Origin: Isoetes taiwanensis
Taxonomy: Eukaryota > Streptophyta > Lycopodiopsida > Isoetales > Isoetaceae
DNA: 64,000 nucleotides
Reading direction: 5' to 3'
NCBI GenBank assembly: GCA_021234155.1
Contig: JAJEKV010000017.1
Span: 15,893,455 to 15,957,454, forward strand
Below the pieces are notes generated by a model, which saw only the letters and a program-made list of their open reading frames with translations, had not been told where the DNA came from and did not search any database. This document shows positions 48,896 to 59,831 of this stretch, piece after piece. The translations under genes were made by a program, and so were the position numbers. Every line of letters starts with the position of its first letter. Positions within the stretch are counted from its first letter, which is position 1.

Positions 48896-50103
48896 AATGA
48901 TAACATTTTACTGTACTTAATTACCTTTTGTATAGAAACATCTTTCCATTTCGTTTAAAGTTGCACTAATCTCAGCCATATCTGCAAGTGAAGTATTGGC
49001 ATCCAAGAGTCGACACCCTTTATACGCATAGTAATTGTAGAATATTGTTTGGCCTGTTTGTTCTGCCTGCCTGATGAGGGCCTTTTGTGCCTCAACTGAA
49101 TGCTGCCCGTCGATGATGACGAATTTAATGTCATCATTTCCTAATAAGTCCTCGGCGCTCGACCACACAGCAGGCTTGTTCATGACCGAATCCCAAGGTA
49201 ACACATCTGCTGGCATAGGCATTTGACCTGGATTACTAATCATGGTCTGAACAATCTCCATGGCATGTGCTAGATCATATTTTCTGCTAACATAATTGGT
49301 ACTTTGGTGAACGGATCAGGCGCTTCACATGGAGCTGAAAAGTTGTCTTAAGACCACATGGATAATGGTCAGAGTACTTATTCAGCTTGTTCATGGCCTC
49401 TAACTGCACCACTCTGTCCTGTTCATTCTCAAACTCGGAAGCCTTTATGCCTTCAGCAACCATAGGTTGAACATCCTTCCCTAGATTCAGGACCCTCCTA
49501 GAAGCTTTCAAGTCATCTAATTCTTAGCTTGCTGCAAGTAGTGACTTGGTGTCGGTTTATTAAACATGCCTCTATGCACAGTTGTAACCCCAAGGCAAAT
49601 AGATATTGGTGTAACTGCTACATTAGTGGGCCAGTCATACTTAAAACATGTCCCACCGTTCACATCTGCCTTCATGAAAGTATCTTTGTATGCAGTAGCT
49701 CTACAATGAGTAAGTCTGATCAGATCTTTCTTCTGCTTATGTGTCATCTTCAAGAGCAATTCGCAGTTGGTGTCGTCCTCTTTCTCACAAGAGATTAGGA
49801 TCCCTTGTTTGGTCATCTTGTCTGCTTCCTTTTTCCTCAAGAAAAGTGTTAAGTCGAGCTTGCCATTTGTCCTGGCGAGGTCAACGAACCACTCGGCACC
49901 CTCGTTCACTTCCTCTTTAGGGCATGCAAGGCCAGTGGTTGCTATAAGAATGGGCCCTTCATCATCTAAGGTGAGACCATATGGTATTACATCTGGGTCA
50001 TCTACCCTTGACGTCTTACCAGAAATAGACCCCGAAATATTAGGGATTTTCTTCCTCTTTGGCACAGCAAAAGAAGATGAACATGATTTAGAATACTTTT
50101 CTG

Positions 50104-50450
50104 AACATGAGATCACGCTTGGCGTGAATTTAAAGCTAAATTAGTATAATTCACGCTTGGCGTGTTTCTAGCTCCATTTATAAACCATGCTTGGCGGGAA
50201 TTTACAGCTAAATTAGTATAATTCACGCTTGGCGTGTTCCTAGCTCCTATTATAGACCACGCTTGACGTGAATTTAAATCTAAATTAGTATAGCTCACGC
50301 TTGGCACGTTTTTAGCTCCTATTAGTATAATTCACGCTTGTGTTTTTAGCTCCTATTATAGACCCTTTATGCATCCATATTTAACACTATGTACCCATTG
50401 AAGACTGGTATCTCTAATTGTCAAACCTCCAGTTCACGCTAGGCGTGTAC
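50104..50450. repeat. Gene A palindrome array in intron 1
   Basis: Seven to eight copies of CACGCTTGGCGTG or variants alternate with two linkers, tttctagctcctattatagac and aatttaaagctaaattagta. This gives a higher-order unit of about 72 bp. One isolated copy (cacgctaggcgtg) lies near 50437. The minus frame at 50113-50307 is a translation of the array. Confidence 0.92.
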
Positions 50451-51184
50451 CCCTCTATTTAAAACTACTAAGAACTATATTCTAAATGGGTGTGTACCCC
50501 TCTGTTTGAAACTACTAAGAACTATATTCTAAAAAATAGAGCAAAATTATATTCTAATAAAAGAGAATCAGAGCATTAACTGAAGGTAATATACCTTGTA
50601 TGTTGCAAAGAAAGAACTCAAATTCATGCAAAGCATAATACTCTCTACGTAGTGTGTATTTTGTGGCAAAAAGGCAGATTAAATACCTTGAATAGGGGTC
50701 TGATCAATATCCTCTGAAATTTGAGAAGAGCCGGGTTTTGAGTTTCCTCCGCCACCACTCCGTCGGCCCCGTCCGCCTCGACCATCTCTTGTTTTGGAAG
50801 ACATCTCTGAATCGTATAGTAACAGAGTCGGAGGGTCGTCTGGATAAGCGCTCGAGCTGCTCGAAGAAAAAGAGCTGCCAAGAAATAGCTTTCTCTCTGC
50901 ACGAAAATTTTGAATTTCAAGAGAACCCAATATACAATTTCGAAATATTCTTGACACAAAAAATAATTATGACGAAGATTCACTTTCAAAAAAAAAAAAA
51001 AAACCCATCCGCCGACTTCTTTCATTGAGTTTTTAAAAAACCAATATACCGAGTTCTTTCATTGATTACTTTTATCTCGCCTAAACGTAATTTAACCTAA
51101 CCTTTCTTCTAATTCAAATTTCTCCCGACCAACTGCGTTTCCCTTGCGCCTGTGATTTCGAGAACTCGATTTGGCTTCTGAAGA

Positions 51185-51516
51185 ATGGCTACAGAAATCT
51201 GGTAGGCATCTCATTCCTATAGCTTGTACAATAATTTCCAATAGTAGCCGTCTGAATAGGTAATTGTCTGCAGCATCGAAGATGAATGTTTCATGTTAAC
51301 TACAAATCAGAAAAGGAAATTAGGATTATGCAAGATCGACTCCATCGATCCAACTACAAACTGTCATGGAATTTTGCTCGGGGATAAGTATGTCCGAGTT
51401 ACAGTGATTAACTGTTATGCTATGGATGAAGCTTTACCTCGTAGATACCCCGGTGGGGATATAGTTAGTGAAAGTGTTGGGACTTTTGTTGTATGGCCAA
51501 GAAACCAATTAAAAAG
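51185..51516 (+). pseudogene. DUF8039-like (CACTA-associated) gene fragment
   Basis: A short exon, 51185-51201 (MATEI), is followed by a 72 bp GT-AG intron and exon 2 at 51274-51516, which ends at an AAAAAG/GTATGT donor. Exon 2 encodes GILLGDKYVRVTVINCYAMD and SESVGTFVVWPRNQLKR. This resembles the DUF8039 domain found next to Ulp1-like or CACTA transposon proteins in plants. No further exon is found, so it is a 5' fragment. The family match is from memory of the motif pattern and is moderate. Confidence 0.45.
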
Positions 51517-51588
51517 GTATGTAACATGTATTATATTGTAGAAAGATATAAGTAGACAAAATTTGTTGTATTGATTGACAAAATCTTA

Positions 51589-51750
51589 CAATTATAATCT
51601 GGATAAAACAAGATAGACATACAAAATCCCTGTTTCAAGCCCGGTCTACTGAGTAGCCGAGCTGTAATTTTACAATTATAATCTGGATAACCCAGACATA
51701 CAAAATCCCAGACCGTTTCAAGCCCGGTCTATTGAGTAGCCTAGCTGTCG
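51589..51750. repeat. Tandem duplication of about 75 bp
   Basis: acaattataatctggata through cccggtcta(c/t)tgagtagcc occurs twice. It forms the 3' end of the neighbouring minus-strand open frame. Confidence 0.85.
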
Positions 51751-52324
51751 ATGCTTCCGTTTCCATTCTAGGGCGTAGTAACTTCTTCAAATAAGACCCC
51801 AACAAAAACCCAGGCTCCAGCTCCACCTCCCCCTCCTGCTCCACCTCCACCTCCACCTCCTGCTTCTGCTCCTGCTCCTGCTCCACTGGAGGCATTGCGT
51901 TATATTGCAATGGTTCTAAGCGGGCATAGAGGCTGGCTACTAATAAATGAAGCTCCTGGTTTTGAATCTCAAGCTGGCAGTTGCGAGATTCACTCTCGAC
52001 CAATGCATAAACATCATTATCGAAGTGATTAGCTAATACAGCCAGCCTCCTTGTTATGTCAAGGGTCTCAGAGCCCAGATGTAAAACGGCCCTGCGCTCT
52101 GCATTCATCAACATTACTTGTTCTAAGTATTGAAGGGGATGCGAGATTTGTGCAACTGGAGCTGAGCTCGGAGGGGCTTCAGCCGGACTGGAGCTTGGAG
52201 GGGCTTCAACTGGACTGGAGCTTGGAGGCGCAACTGGACCGGAGATGTGAGTTTGATGCGCCATATGGACATACCCCATAATTGCATCTTGTTCACCAAC
52301 TGGGTGATTTATGTAGTTTGGCAT
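51635..52324 (-). CDS. Unknown protein, Pro/Ser repeats and Glu/Val-rich tail
   Basis: A single ATG-started frame of 229 residues (MPNYINHPVGEQDAIMGYVH). It has a tandem (V/A)EAPPSSSP repeat, then a helical Leu/Glu-rich part (LVESESRNCQLEIQNQELHL) that may form a coiled coil. A QEQEQKQEVEVEVEQEGEVE run is followed by a tail within the 51.6-51.75 kb duplication. I do not recognise the family. No stop or frameshift is visible, but nothing confirms expression. It could be an exon of a larger gene or a transposon-derived frame. Confidence 0.4.
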   Translation of the reverse strand: MPNYINHPVGEQDAIMGYVHMAHQTHISGPVAPPSSSPVEAPPSSSPAEAPPSSAPVAQISHPLQYLEQVMLMNAERRAVLHLGSETLDITRRLAVLANHFDNDVYALVESESRNCQLEIQNQELHLLVASLYARLEPLQYNAMPPVEQEQEQKQEVEVEVEQEGEVELEPGFLLGSYLKKLLRPRMETEASTARLLNRPGLKRSGILYVWVIQIIIVKLQLGYSVDRA

Positions 52325-53026
52325 CTAACAATAGGAAGTTAGATGATTATGAGTATTCATGCCTGGCGTATTATGTTTACTTATTTCTATATATAGTACT
52401 AAAACCGAAATAGGATGATAGTTTGTGCGCGATCTTGTCCGTTGATTTTATTGTGTTTCATAATTTTTATTTTGGACCGTAAGATTACTTTAATCTTTTT
52501 GTAACTCTATCTCACCATTAAGTATTTGTAACCTCTATAAGAAAAAATGGATGGTTGAGGTTAACTTTTGAAAAGGCACACATTTTGGTTGTTCATTTTC
52601 TTAATGCATTGGATTTGCATCGGATTTTCCTTGATTGATGTGGAATGGTATACGAAGCATTTCGTTTGAGGTGTCTCGCAGCCATCTCGCTGCTATTCCT
52701 GATGCTTTGCCATTTTTCATTTTATCATATCCATTTTAATGTTCTTCATTCATCCAACTAATTTTTATATGTGATATACACTATGCAGAGACCTAAATTT
52801 GACGGTTTTCCCAGTCGTTGGCGTTGATCTGGCACATTTTAATCTTATGCCATAAAATATTCAAGGTACTTATATTTTTTCGGCTTGTTTTCAGCTTTCT
52901 ACCGATTTCACCAGATGGTTTTTCCTGCATGGCTTTACAATCTTTTGCAGATGAGAGACGGTTTATCTTCAAAAACCTTATTGGATATGGTTATATATTC
53001 TAATATTTCTGTCATCCATGACAGAA
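52325..53026. other. No gene recognised
   Basis: AT-rich sequence with short frames. One lone gene A type half-palindrome (tcatgcctggcgtatt) lies near 52360. Confidence 0.4.
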
Positions 53027-53142
53027 GGAAGAGTCCTTGTACACAGTTACTTGGGCCTCTGATGATCAAGGAGATCCTATACTCATTGCCAATGGAAGTA
53101 ATGTTATTTTTCATTTTAGAGATATATCACAAGGCCCCGTAA
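53027..53142 (+). pseudogene. WD40 exon resembling FIE/EED
   Basis: After a CATGACAG acceptor the frame reads KEESLYTVTWASDDQGDPIL and then IANGSNVIFHFRDISQG. This resembles the start of the second blade of the plant Polycomb protein FIE (KEESFYTVSWA pattern). No other blade is found nearby, so it is an isolated exon or captured fragment. The match is based on one short segment. Confidence 0.35.
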
Positions 53143-53689
53143 AAAGACTCAGTACATTGTTTGCACTCTCCCTAACCTTGTAACAAAAATCCGTACAATT
53201 CTGGCTTTGACTCCTCATCTCTAGGTATATAAGCATCTAACAAAGCCCCTCCCCCCACAACCATAAACAATCCTTCATAAAGTATCTGAAAAGAAACAAC
53301 GTAGAAACTATGAGAAACAATGCTCACATTTGCAACAATGTGGTCTAGAAGCAGATCCTACTGGTGTTGTCCATATGCATATTCCCTGCAAATACCACAA
53401 GAGTCCTTGAAAAAACTGTAATAAGAACTCACAACTAATAGGACTTGCTTTCCCCTTGACACATATCTCAACAAGGCAATGCATGATGCATTCTATAAAT
53501 CGCCCAATAGATCTAACTAATGAATGGCAGTGGCAGAGAAGAAAATACCATAATTTGAGCAAAAGTTATCAATCTTGGGCCAAGTCGGTGGGCCTGAGCT
53601 GTCTAGTCACATGCTGATATCACAGAAGAGCATGGTTCATGAGGAAAACGGAAGGAAAAATAAGGCAAAGCTTTGGGTTGAGGCAAAAA
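53143..53689. other. No gene recognised
   Basis: Small open frames only (53308-53562 minus, 53575-53766 plus), without domains. Confidence 0.4.
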
Positions 53690-54335
53690 AAGTTGGAAGT
53701 CAGCTTTTAATACCAAGTGAGATCCAAGTGAAGCACACTTGGAAATGGATATTTTTAAGATCTTAGTTGTGGCTAACTTCCAACATGAGTTGGAAGTTAC
53801 ATATTATAATGTCTGAGGTTTAAAACTAGATTCTCTTAGCTAGCTTCCAACATGTGTTGGATGTTTGGTTTTGTAGCTTTATAGTCATGCATGGTTTTAA
53901 TAAACTAGCAAACAACATAACAAGATTTGTTGGAGTGGAGTTGGATTTGGAAAGAACTTCCAACACAAGTTGGAAGTAAGCTTTTAATACCAAGTGAGAT
54001 CCAAGTGAAGCACTACTTGGAAATGGATATTTTTAAGATCTTAGTTGTGGCTAACTTCCAACATTGTCTGAGGTTTAAAACTAGATTCTCTTAGCTAGCT
54101 TCCAACATGTGTTGGATAGCATGGTTTTAATAAACTAGCAAACAATATAATAAGATTTGTTGGAGTTGAGTTGGATTTGGAAAGAACTTCCAACACAAGC
54201 TGAAAGTAAGCTTTTAATACCAAGTGAGATCCAAGTGAAGCACCACTTGGAAATGGATATTTTTAAGATATTAGTTGTGGCTAACTTCCAACATGAATTG
54301 GAAGTTACATATTATAATGTCTGAGGTTTAAAGAT
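53690..54335. repeat. Tandem array with TTCCAACA palindromes
   Basis: Units start with cttttaataccaagtgagat at 53704, 53981 and 54211. Each holds up to three inverted repeats such as CTTCCAACATGAGTTGGAAG (53776-53795), CTTCCAACATGTGTTGGAT and CTTCCAACACAAGTTGGAAG. Middles and flanks differ between positions, but the same order returns in each unit. Confidence 0.88.
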
Positions 54336-54615
54336 CGAGCTTTCGAGCAGTTCCATGATCTAAACAGGTCTAGCATACCTAACAGAGACTCGGACTGGGT
54401 GCAGCCCTTTGCTTCTAAACACAGGGGAATGCATTCCAACCAAAACTACGGACACATGGAGCTGTTCGCGAGTTACTCCGATTGGTTGCTCCCTTGCTGA
54501 GCATCTCTCAACGCAGAGAGTGTCTCGATGCTGAAATATGCTCAACAAGAAAACAACCCAAAACAACTAATCGATCGAGCTTTCGAGCAGTTCCATGTTC
54601 TATACAGGTCTAGCA
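54332..54615. repeat. 42 bp direct repeat pair
   Basis: atcgagctttcgagcagttcc to caggtctagca occurs near 54332-54373 and 54573-54615, with a few differences. Confidence 0.8.
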
Positions 54616-54673
54616 TGGCGAACAAAAACAAGCATTCTAATAAAATAATGAAACAAGCATCTCTGAAACTCAC

Positions 54674-54821
54674 CTCTTCTCGCAAGTACTCTTTGGGCCA
54701 TTGTATCACAGATCCCGCAGCCTCTCCGAGAGTCTTTGCTTCTTCTGTTGGCCTCATCAACAAGGCATCTGCATCAAAAACTTGTCTCAAAGCGATTCTT
54801 GTGTATCCCTTCTCCATGGTG
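54674..54821 (-). pseudogene. DUF8039-like exon relic, minus strand
   Basis: Between a CTGCAG acceptor and a GAG/GTGAGT donor the frame reads YTRIALRQVFDADALLMRPT and then EAAGSVIQWPKEYLREEV. The G-x-x-(I/V)-x-WP-x-x-L pattern resembles the DUF8039 domain also seen at 51.2 kb on the other strand. No neighbouring exon could be fixed with confidence. Confidence 0.4.
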
Positions 54822-54959
54822 CTGCAGTGAAGAGTGCCCTATCCTCTAGCTCATCTCCGGCTGCTACCTTCGCCCCACGCACATCGATCAAATCAACTAG
54901 TTTCAACAAGACACGCAAGTTAGAATGAGACACAAATTAAACCGATGTTAGGAGCTTAC

Positions 54960-55307
54960 AACGTCGTGGCGCCATCCCAAGAAGTCGTTCAGAATCTCTC
55001 TCGGCCTCCGGCTGCTAAGACCCGATAAAACTATGCGCCCAATAATTTTCACTGCGCTCGATACACTTAGTCCCTTGAAATGATCAATTTCGAATTAGTG
55101 TTTGAGTGGGCTAAAGTTGGCCGTGCTGTACCCTTAGCCCGCTTTTTTGCCTTGAATCATTGTATGTCCTTAATTTCAAATTTAAGAATGCGCCGATACC
55201 TGTTTGTTACGTGCAGTCCCAAAATCACAAAGTCCCGGAAGAGACTCAGTTTAGAAGGGAATTCGAGCAGCAAGAGACAGCACTGACATTCTGACGTGAC
55301 GACTCCA
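54960..55307. other. Upstream flank of gene B
   Basis: No gene is seen. Purine-rich sequence with an open frame at 55080-55286 has no domain. It probably holds the promoter of gene B. Confidence 0.4.
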
Positions 55308-56607
55308 ATGAAGAAGCGGGGCGCCGGATCGGATGCGGGTTCTAGTGGAACGAAGAAAAGAAACACCATGACTCCCGGTAAGCTCTCAATTTTGATTCGA
55401 TTCATCCACCTTTTCTTATTCATCTTCTTGCCTTGCAGCATTTACGGCAGAGACGCTATTGATCACTGGTAGAACTCCATTCTTTGTTATTGAAGGATTG
55501 GAGACAGAGCTACTGGAAACCCCTGCAGATTGCTGGTGGTATGTCGAAGTCACATCCTGTGGGAAGGAGAAAGATCTGTTCCTTTGGCAGAGGGATAAAA
55601 AGAGTTCCGGTGACAAGTACAAGAAGGTCGGTGTGGTCCTCTCTGTTGCTGCCCTAGATACAAGACATCTTACATTGTATGTGGAAGATTGCTTGAAGGG
55701 TAAATTCTATCACACCAAGAAATTATCTGTCTCTAATTATTTTTCCACTTCAATGAGCAAGGCCAAGGGGACCGACAAAAGATCGGCGCCTTTAAATTGT
55801 CAGAACCTTGGCTGGAAGGATTTGGTAGGGATGAAGGAGGTCAGAACCCTCACATCAAGGGAGCTCGGAATGGAGATTTCCTGGGTGAGGGAGAAGCTTT
55901 TCAACACCGGGAACTTCACGTCCAACGTGCTTAAGACTTTAAAGCCCCTTACAGTTACTAAGGATGTAGTTCAGAAAGAGAAAACTCTAGAGGGGACTGC
56001 AAGTGTGGAAAGAGAAAGTACTTGAGAGGATTCAGATACAGATGAAGAGGATGAAATGGTTGATTCCCAATTCTTGGATTCAGATGACCAGATAAGAAAA
56101 TCACAGAGAGGGGCCCAAAAGATGGAGCGGATGGCTCAATTTTATCCATTGGGAATTGGCCACAAGTTGCTGCTGGACATAAGACGGTTGAAAGTTTGCA
56201 CTGGCGATGCGGTCCTGTTCAACCACATGGAATTTAATCCAACTCACATGCTAGAGATTTCGAACCTCATGGTGCATCATCCCATTGCAGATCCAATGCC
56301 TGCGGATGTCATACCATTCAGTAGAGCTACTGGTGAGTTGTTCAGGTGGAGCACTGAGGAAGACCTGAAGGGAAAAGATGTGAGGTTCTGGGTTGTGGAC
56401 GATCAGCATTCAGTGAGGGCAGCACAAGTGTTGCAGACAGAAAAGGAAGTCCTGCAGAGGATCAAGGATCGATATTCCAAACGGGAGTGCAGAGTTCTCT
56501 CAGCGGACAGGCCACCAATAGAGCTCGCCAGCATTAGCCACTGTCAGAATACAATAGCAGCAAGTGCCAGCTACATAAGGTATTTTACTGTCCCTGCTCC
56601 AGGGCGA

Positions 56608-57566
56608 TTCTCGACTCGCGAGTCGAGAAAGACCCTGAATCCTCTGTTTTCTGTTTTCCTCTGGGTATTCTCGACTCGTGAGTCGAGAATATCGAGAATT
56701 TTAGAATAAATGCCATACAGAGGCCTGCTGCTGATGGACGAGCCCCTGCATCCTCTTTTTTCCTTCTTTCTCTGGCCTTCTCGACTCGCGAGTCGAGAAA
56801 GACCCCGAATACTCTGTTTTTTGTTTTCCTCTGGGTATTCTCGACTCGCGAGTCGAGAATACCGAGAATTTTAGAATAACTGCCATATAGAGGCCTGCTG
56901 CGGATGGACGACTTTCTCGACCCGCGAGTCGAGAAAGCCCCTGCATCCTCTTTTTTCCTTCTTTCTCTGGCCTTCGAGAAAAACCCAAAATACTCTGTCT
57001 TCTATTTTCCTCTAGGTATTCTCGATTCGCGAGTCGAGAATACCGAGAATTTTAGAATAACTGCCATACAGAGACCTGCTGCGAATGGACGACTTTCTCG
57101 ACTCGCGAGTCGAAAAAGCCCCTGCATCCTTTTTTTTTCTTCTTTCTCTGGCCTTCTCGACTCGCGAGTCGAGAAAGACCCCGAATACTCTGTTTTCTGT
57201 TTTCCTTTGGGTATTCTCGACTCGCGAGTCGAGAATACCGAGAATTTTAGAATAACTGTGATACAGAGGCCTGCTGCGGATGGAGGACTTTCTCGACTTA
57301 CGAGTCGAGAAAGCTCCTGCATCCTCTTTTTTCCTTCTTTCTCTAGCTTTCTCGACTAGCGAGTCGAGAAAGATCTCGTATCCTCTGTTTTCTCTTTTCC
57401 TCTGGGTATTCTTGACTCGCAAGTCGAGAATACCGAGAATTTTAAATTAACTGTCATACAGAGGCCTGCTGCCACTCGACGACTTTCTCGACTCGCGAGT
57501 CGAGAAAGCCCCTGCATCCTCCTTTTTTTGTTTTCCTCTGGGTGTTCTCGACTCACGAGTCGAAAA
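56608..57566. repeat. Gene B palindrome array in the intron after the DDQHSV exon
   Basis: Fourteen copies of a 22 bp palindrome, core CTCGACTCGCGAGTCGAG with TT/AA ends, at roughly 56608, 56666, 56778, 56838, 56912, 57018, 57094, 57153, 57213, 57288, 57349, 57410, 57485 and 57545. Three kinds of linker (ccgaatactctgttttctg, gaattttagaataactgc, cctgcatcctcttttttcc) rotate, giving a higher-order unit of about 195 bp. The open frames on both strands here are artefacts. Confidence 0.96.
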
Positions 57567-58062
57567 ACCCTCTAAATGTACTCCTCCCATGTTCTGACAT
57601 AGTTCCATTTATTGATTGCAGCCCATATCCTGACCAGATCATACACGCTTGGCAACAGTGGAAAGCATTGGGTTGTCCTCAGTGGCCTAAAGGAAACAGG
57701 GCTCCCTCGGATAAGTGGAAGACTTTCGAGAAACTTTGCAGCTGGAAGGCCAGGAAGATGATGAGGGGGATGATGAAGATGAGAAAAAAAAAGAGAACAC
57801 CAAGAAAGGGCATGGAATCTCTATCTGACCAATATGACCTCATTCTCTGCAGTGAGGCAGCCTGGGTAAAATGGATTGAAATCTGGGCTCTCTGGACAAG
57901 AGGCAAGCTTAAGGACAGCAATGGAGAATTGCCAACTAGGTCAGACCCAAAGTTGTTCGACAAGCAGTTCATGAAAAGAATACAGGGCCTGACGGACAAA
58001 GAAACGCTCGACCTACAGGGCAAAATCCTGGATGGGACAATCCTGCTAAGAATAGAATAGAA

Positions 58063-58490
58063 TTGTTTTTATCGTCCACGGAGACCAATCGGCCTATGGG
58101 ACCCAATACAAAAAGCGCAGCAGTCACATTACTGCCCAGATTAAAAAACCCCCGCCCTGAAGGGTTTTCGAGGGAAAAACCGTGGCAGCAATAAGACTGC
58201 TGACATCAATTAAATGGTTGACTGGGGGCATATCTAAGCCCTCAAGTCCAGTACTTCCTGAATGTATGATCCGAGTGAGCGCACCGAAGTCGTGCCCAGT
58301 ATCATGTGTAGCGGCTCATCAGGTCTAATCAACTGAGCATAGCGTGTCCGAATCTAATCATATGCTGGGCAGCTCTGGAAAGTGTGACACTCATCCTCAA
58401 CAGCTCCCGTCTGGCAGCACTGACAAACCCTATCCTGACGTGGCTCCCCAATCCATCGACCTGTCTCAATCCGGAGATGGTGGGTACCTG
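58063..58490 (-). mobile_element. LINE 3' fragment inserted in gene B
   Basis: The minus strand encodes THHLRIETGRWIGEPRQDRV, then CQCCQTGAVEDECHTFQSCP and IRTRYAQLIRPDEPL. The Cys-x-x-Cys, VEDE-x-H and CP-x-Y pattern is the C-terminal zinc-finger region of LINE reverse transcriptases. One stop interrupts it (YD*IRTR). It is a different LINE lineage from the 29-33 kb element. Exact borders are uncertain. Confidence 0.65.
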
Positions 58491-59755
58491 CGCTTTTTCA
58501 TGGGCAGATGTGAACGTAGGTAGCGCTGTGGGCCTCGCTCTAATGTGGGATTTATGTGCTGCTTTAAGGAAGACTAGGAGTTCAAAAATGCAGGACGCAA
58601 AGGATTATGCCACGGTCCTAAAGAGACGGCGTGCGTTAGAAGAAGGCATCACAGAACTTTGCAATCTTGCATCTAATGCATGCCATGATTTTGATTATTA
58701 TAAGGAGAAGGTGGCGCTTGATGAGGATGACATGAAGAAGTTGAACTGACTATGTCAACCCTACATCAACACGAAGCTAAAGCATAACGTCAAAACCGCC
58801 CCCTTTCCTGAACGTGCTATGGCACTTCTGAAGCGGAAGCTTGGATTCGGGGTGGTCCCATTTAATACAGACGATAGCTCCCCTCCCTTCTTGGTAACCT
58901 TGGGTCACAAGAGGTTCGGTGGTCTGGAACTGGTGGCTGGGCCCGTGGCATTATTTGCCATGAATATGATCGAAGACCCCACCCTATTTTATAAAAAAGC
59001 TGACAGTGAGCAGTGGTATAAGACGTGTCTGGACATGATCGAGCTAGATACTTTCAGTTTGCTTATATTTTGCATGCTGGGCAATCAGACAACTGCTGTG
59101 TCACAATGGGCATCGGATATTAATTTCACCAACAAGGTCTTGTATTCCATATATGAGCTGGAACATGAGTGTAGACTTGGCCTGCCAAAGGCACCAAGTA
59201 TTGTCAACATAGTTTTGGTTCTGGTTTCAAGGTCGAATGCGGACCTGGACAAGTGGTGATCAAGCGAGCACCACTATCTCGATAAGTTCACGATTTCTCA
59301 GGAGCATATGGAACCCTGGAAGGGCGGCAGATTTATGGAGGATGTGCCATCGATTGACAAAGTCAGCACTGATGGTGCGACAGGTTCAATACATAGAATT
59401 CCTATCCGGCCGAGAGTTATCAAGTACTTCATAACCAGCTTGGTCGAGGGAGATCAGATTGTGTGCGAGTGGTATATGAATGGCCTGTTCTCTCAGGGGG
59501 CTATGCTCTATGGAATGAGATCAATATCTGTGGTTGGGAACAAGGACATGGTTGAGACCATTCGGTCATACCTGAACCTGCTTCATGACCATTTTCAAGA
59601 CAGGAAGACAGCTGGAAGTAGTAAGGACGAAGATGATGGAGACAAAGCTGGCAGTCAGGGAGATAAAGATGACAGAGATGTCCAAGGTTTAGACGAACTT
59701 GCAGCGGGACAAATAATGGAGAATCTGAGATTGAGGTGAGTTTACTTTGTTCTCT

Positions 59756-59831
59756 GAGGGTTTCTCGACTCACGAGTCGAGAAACCCTCCAAGTCTTTAA
59801 CTTTTTCCTTTCTCGACTCGTGAATCAAGAA
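59756..59831. repeat. Gene B palindromes in the last intron
   Basis: Two copies lie in the 131 bp intron 59736-59866. The first (59756-59789) is extended, with GAGGG and CCCTC flanks also pairing. The second (59809-59831) is decayed. Confidence 0.92.

Larger units (their letters stand above)
45842..50804 (-). pseudogene. Gene A: DGQHSV-domain / methyltransferase-like / FCP1-HAD composite gene
   Basis: Exon 1 is 50804-50687 (MSSKTRDGRGGRGRRSGGGG, phase 1). Exon 2 starts at 50100 after a 586 bp intron. It encodes EWFVDLARTNGKLDLTLFLR and, further on, NPGQMPMPADVLP and FVIIDGQHSVEAQK, ending near 48926. Exon 3 starts at 48561 (PYVEQLRHAHQQW). 47333-47037 encodes DTTCLELHVGGYIAREVLMS, resembling motif I of amino-methyltransferases. 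The last exon (about 46455-45842) has VVVFDLNGVLCKTF and LRPHLKDMLDEAFRLFQVGI, an FCP1/HAD phosphatase fold. Frame breaks near 49515, 49300, 48926, 48520, 48200 and 46750 and stops near 47037 and 46395 show it is dead. Homologous to gene B throughout. Functions are inferred only from motif likeness. Confidence 0.65.

Noticed and set aside
50113-50307. Minus-strand ORF with NTPSVNYTNLALNSRQA repeats
   Set aside because: It is a translation of the gene A intron 1 palindrome array.
56701-57556. Long overlapping open frames on both strands over the palindrome array
   Set aside because: They are translations of the repeats (FSTRESR-type periodicity) and lie in an intron of gene B.
56608-57566. 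CRISPR-like array (regular repeats and spacers)
   Set aside because: The spacers are not unique; three linkers rotate in a higher-order repeat. The repeats are perfect palindromes and the host is a eukaryote with introns and LTR elements.
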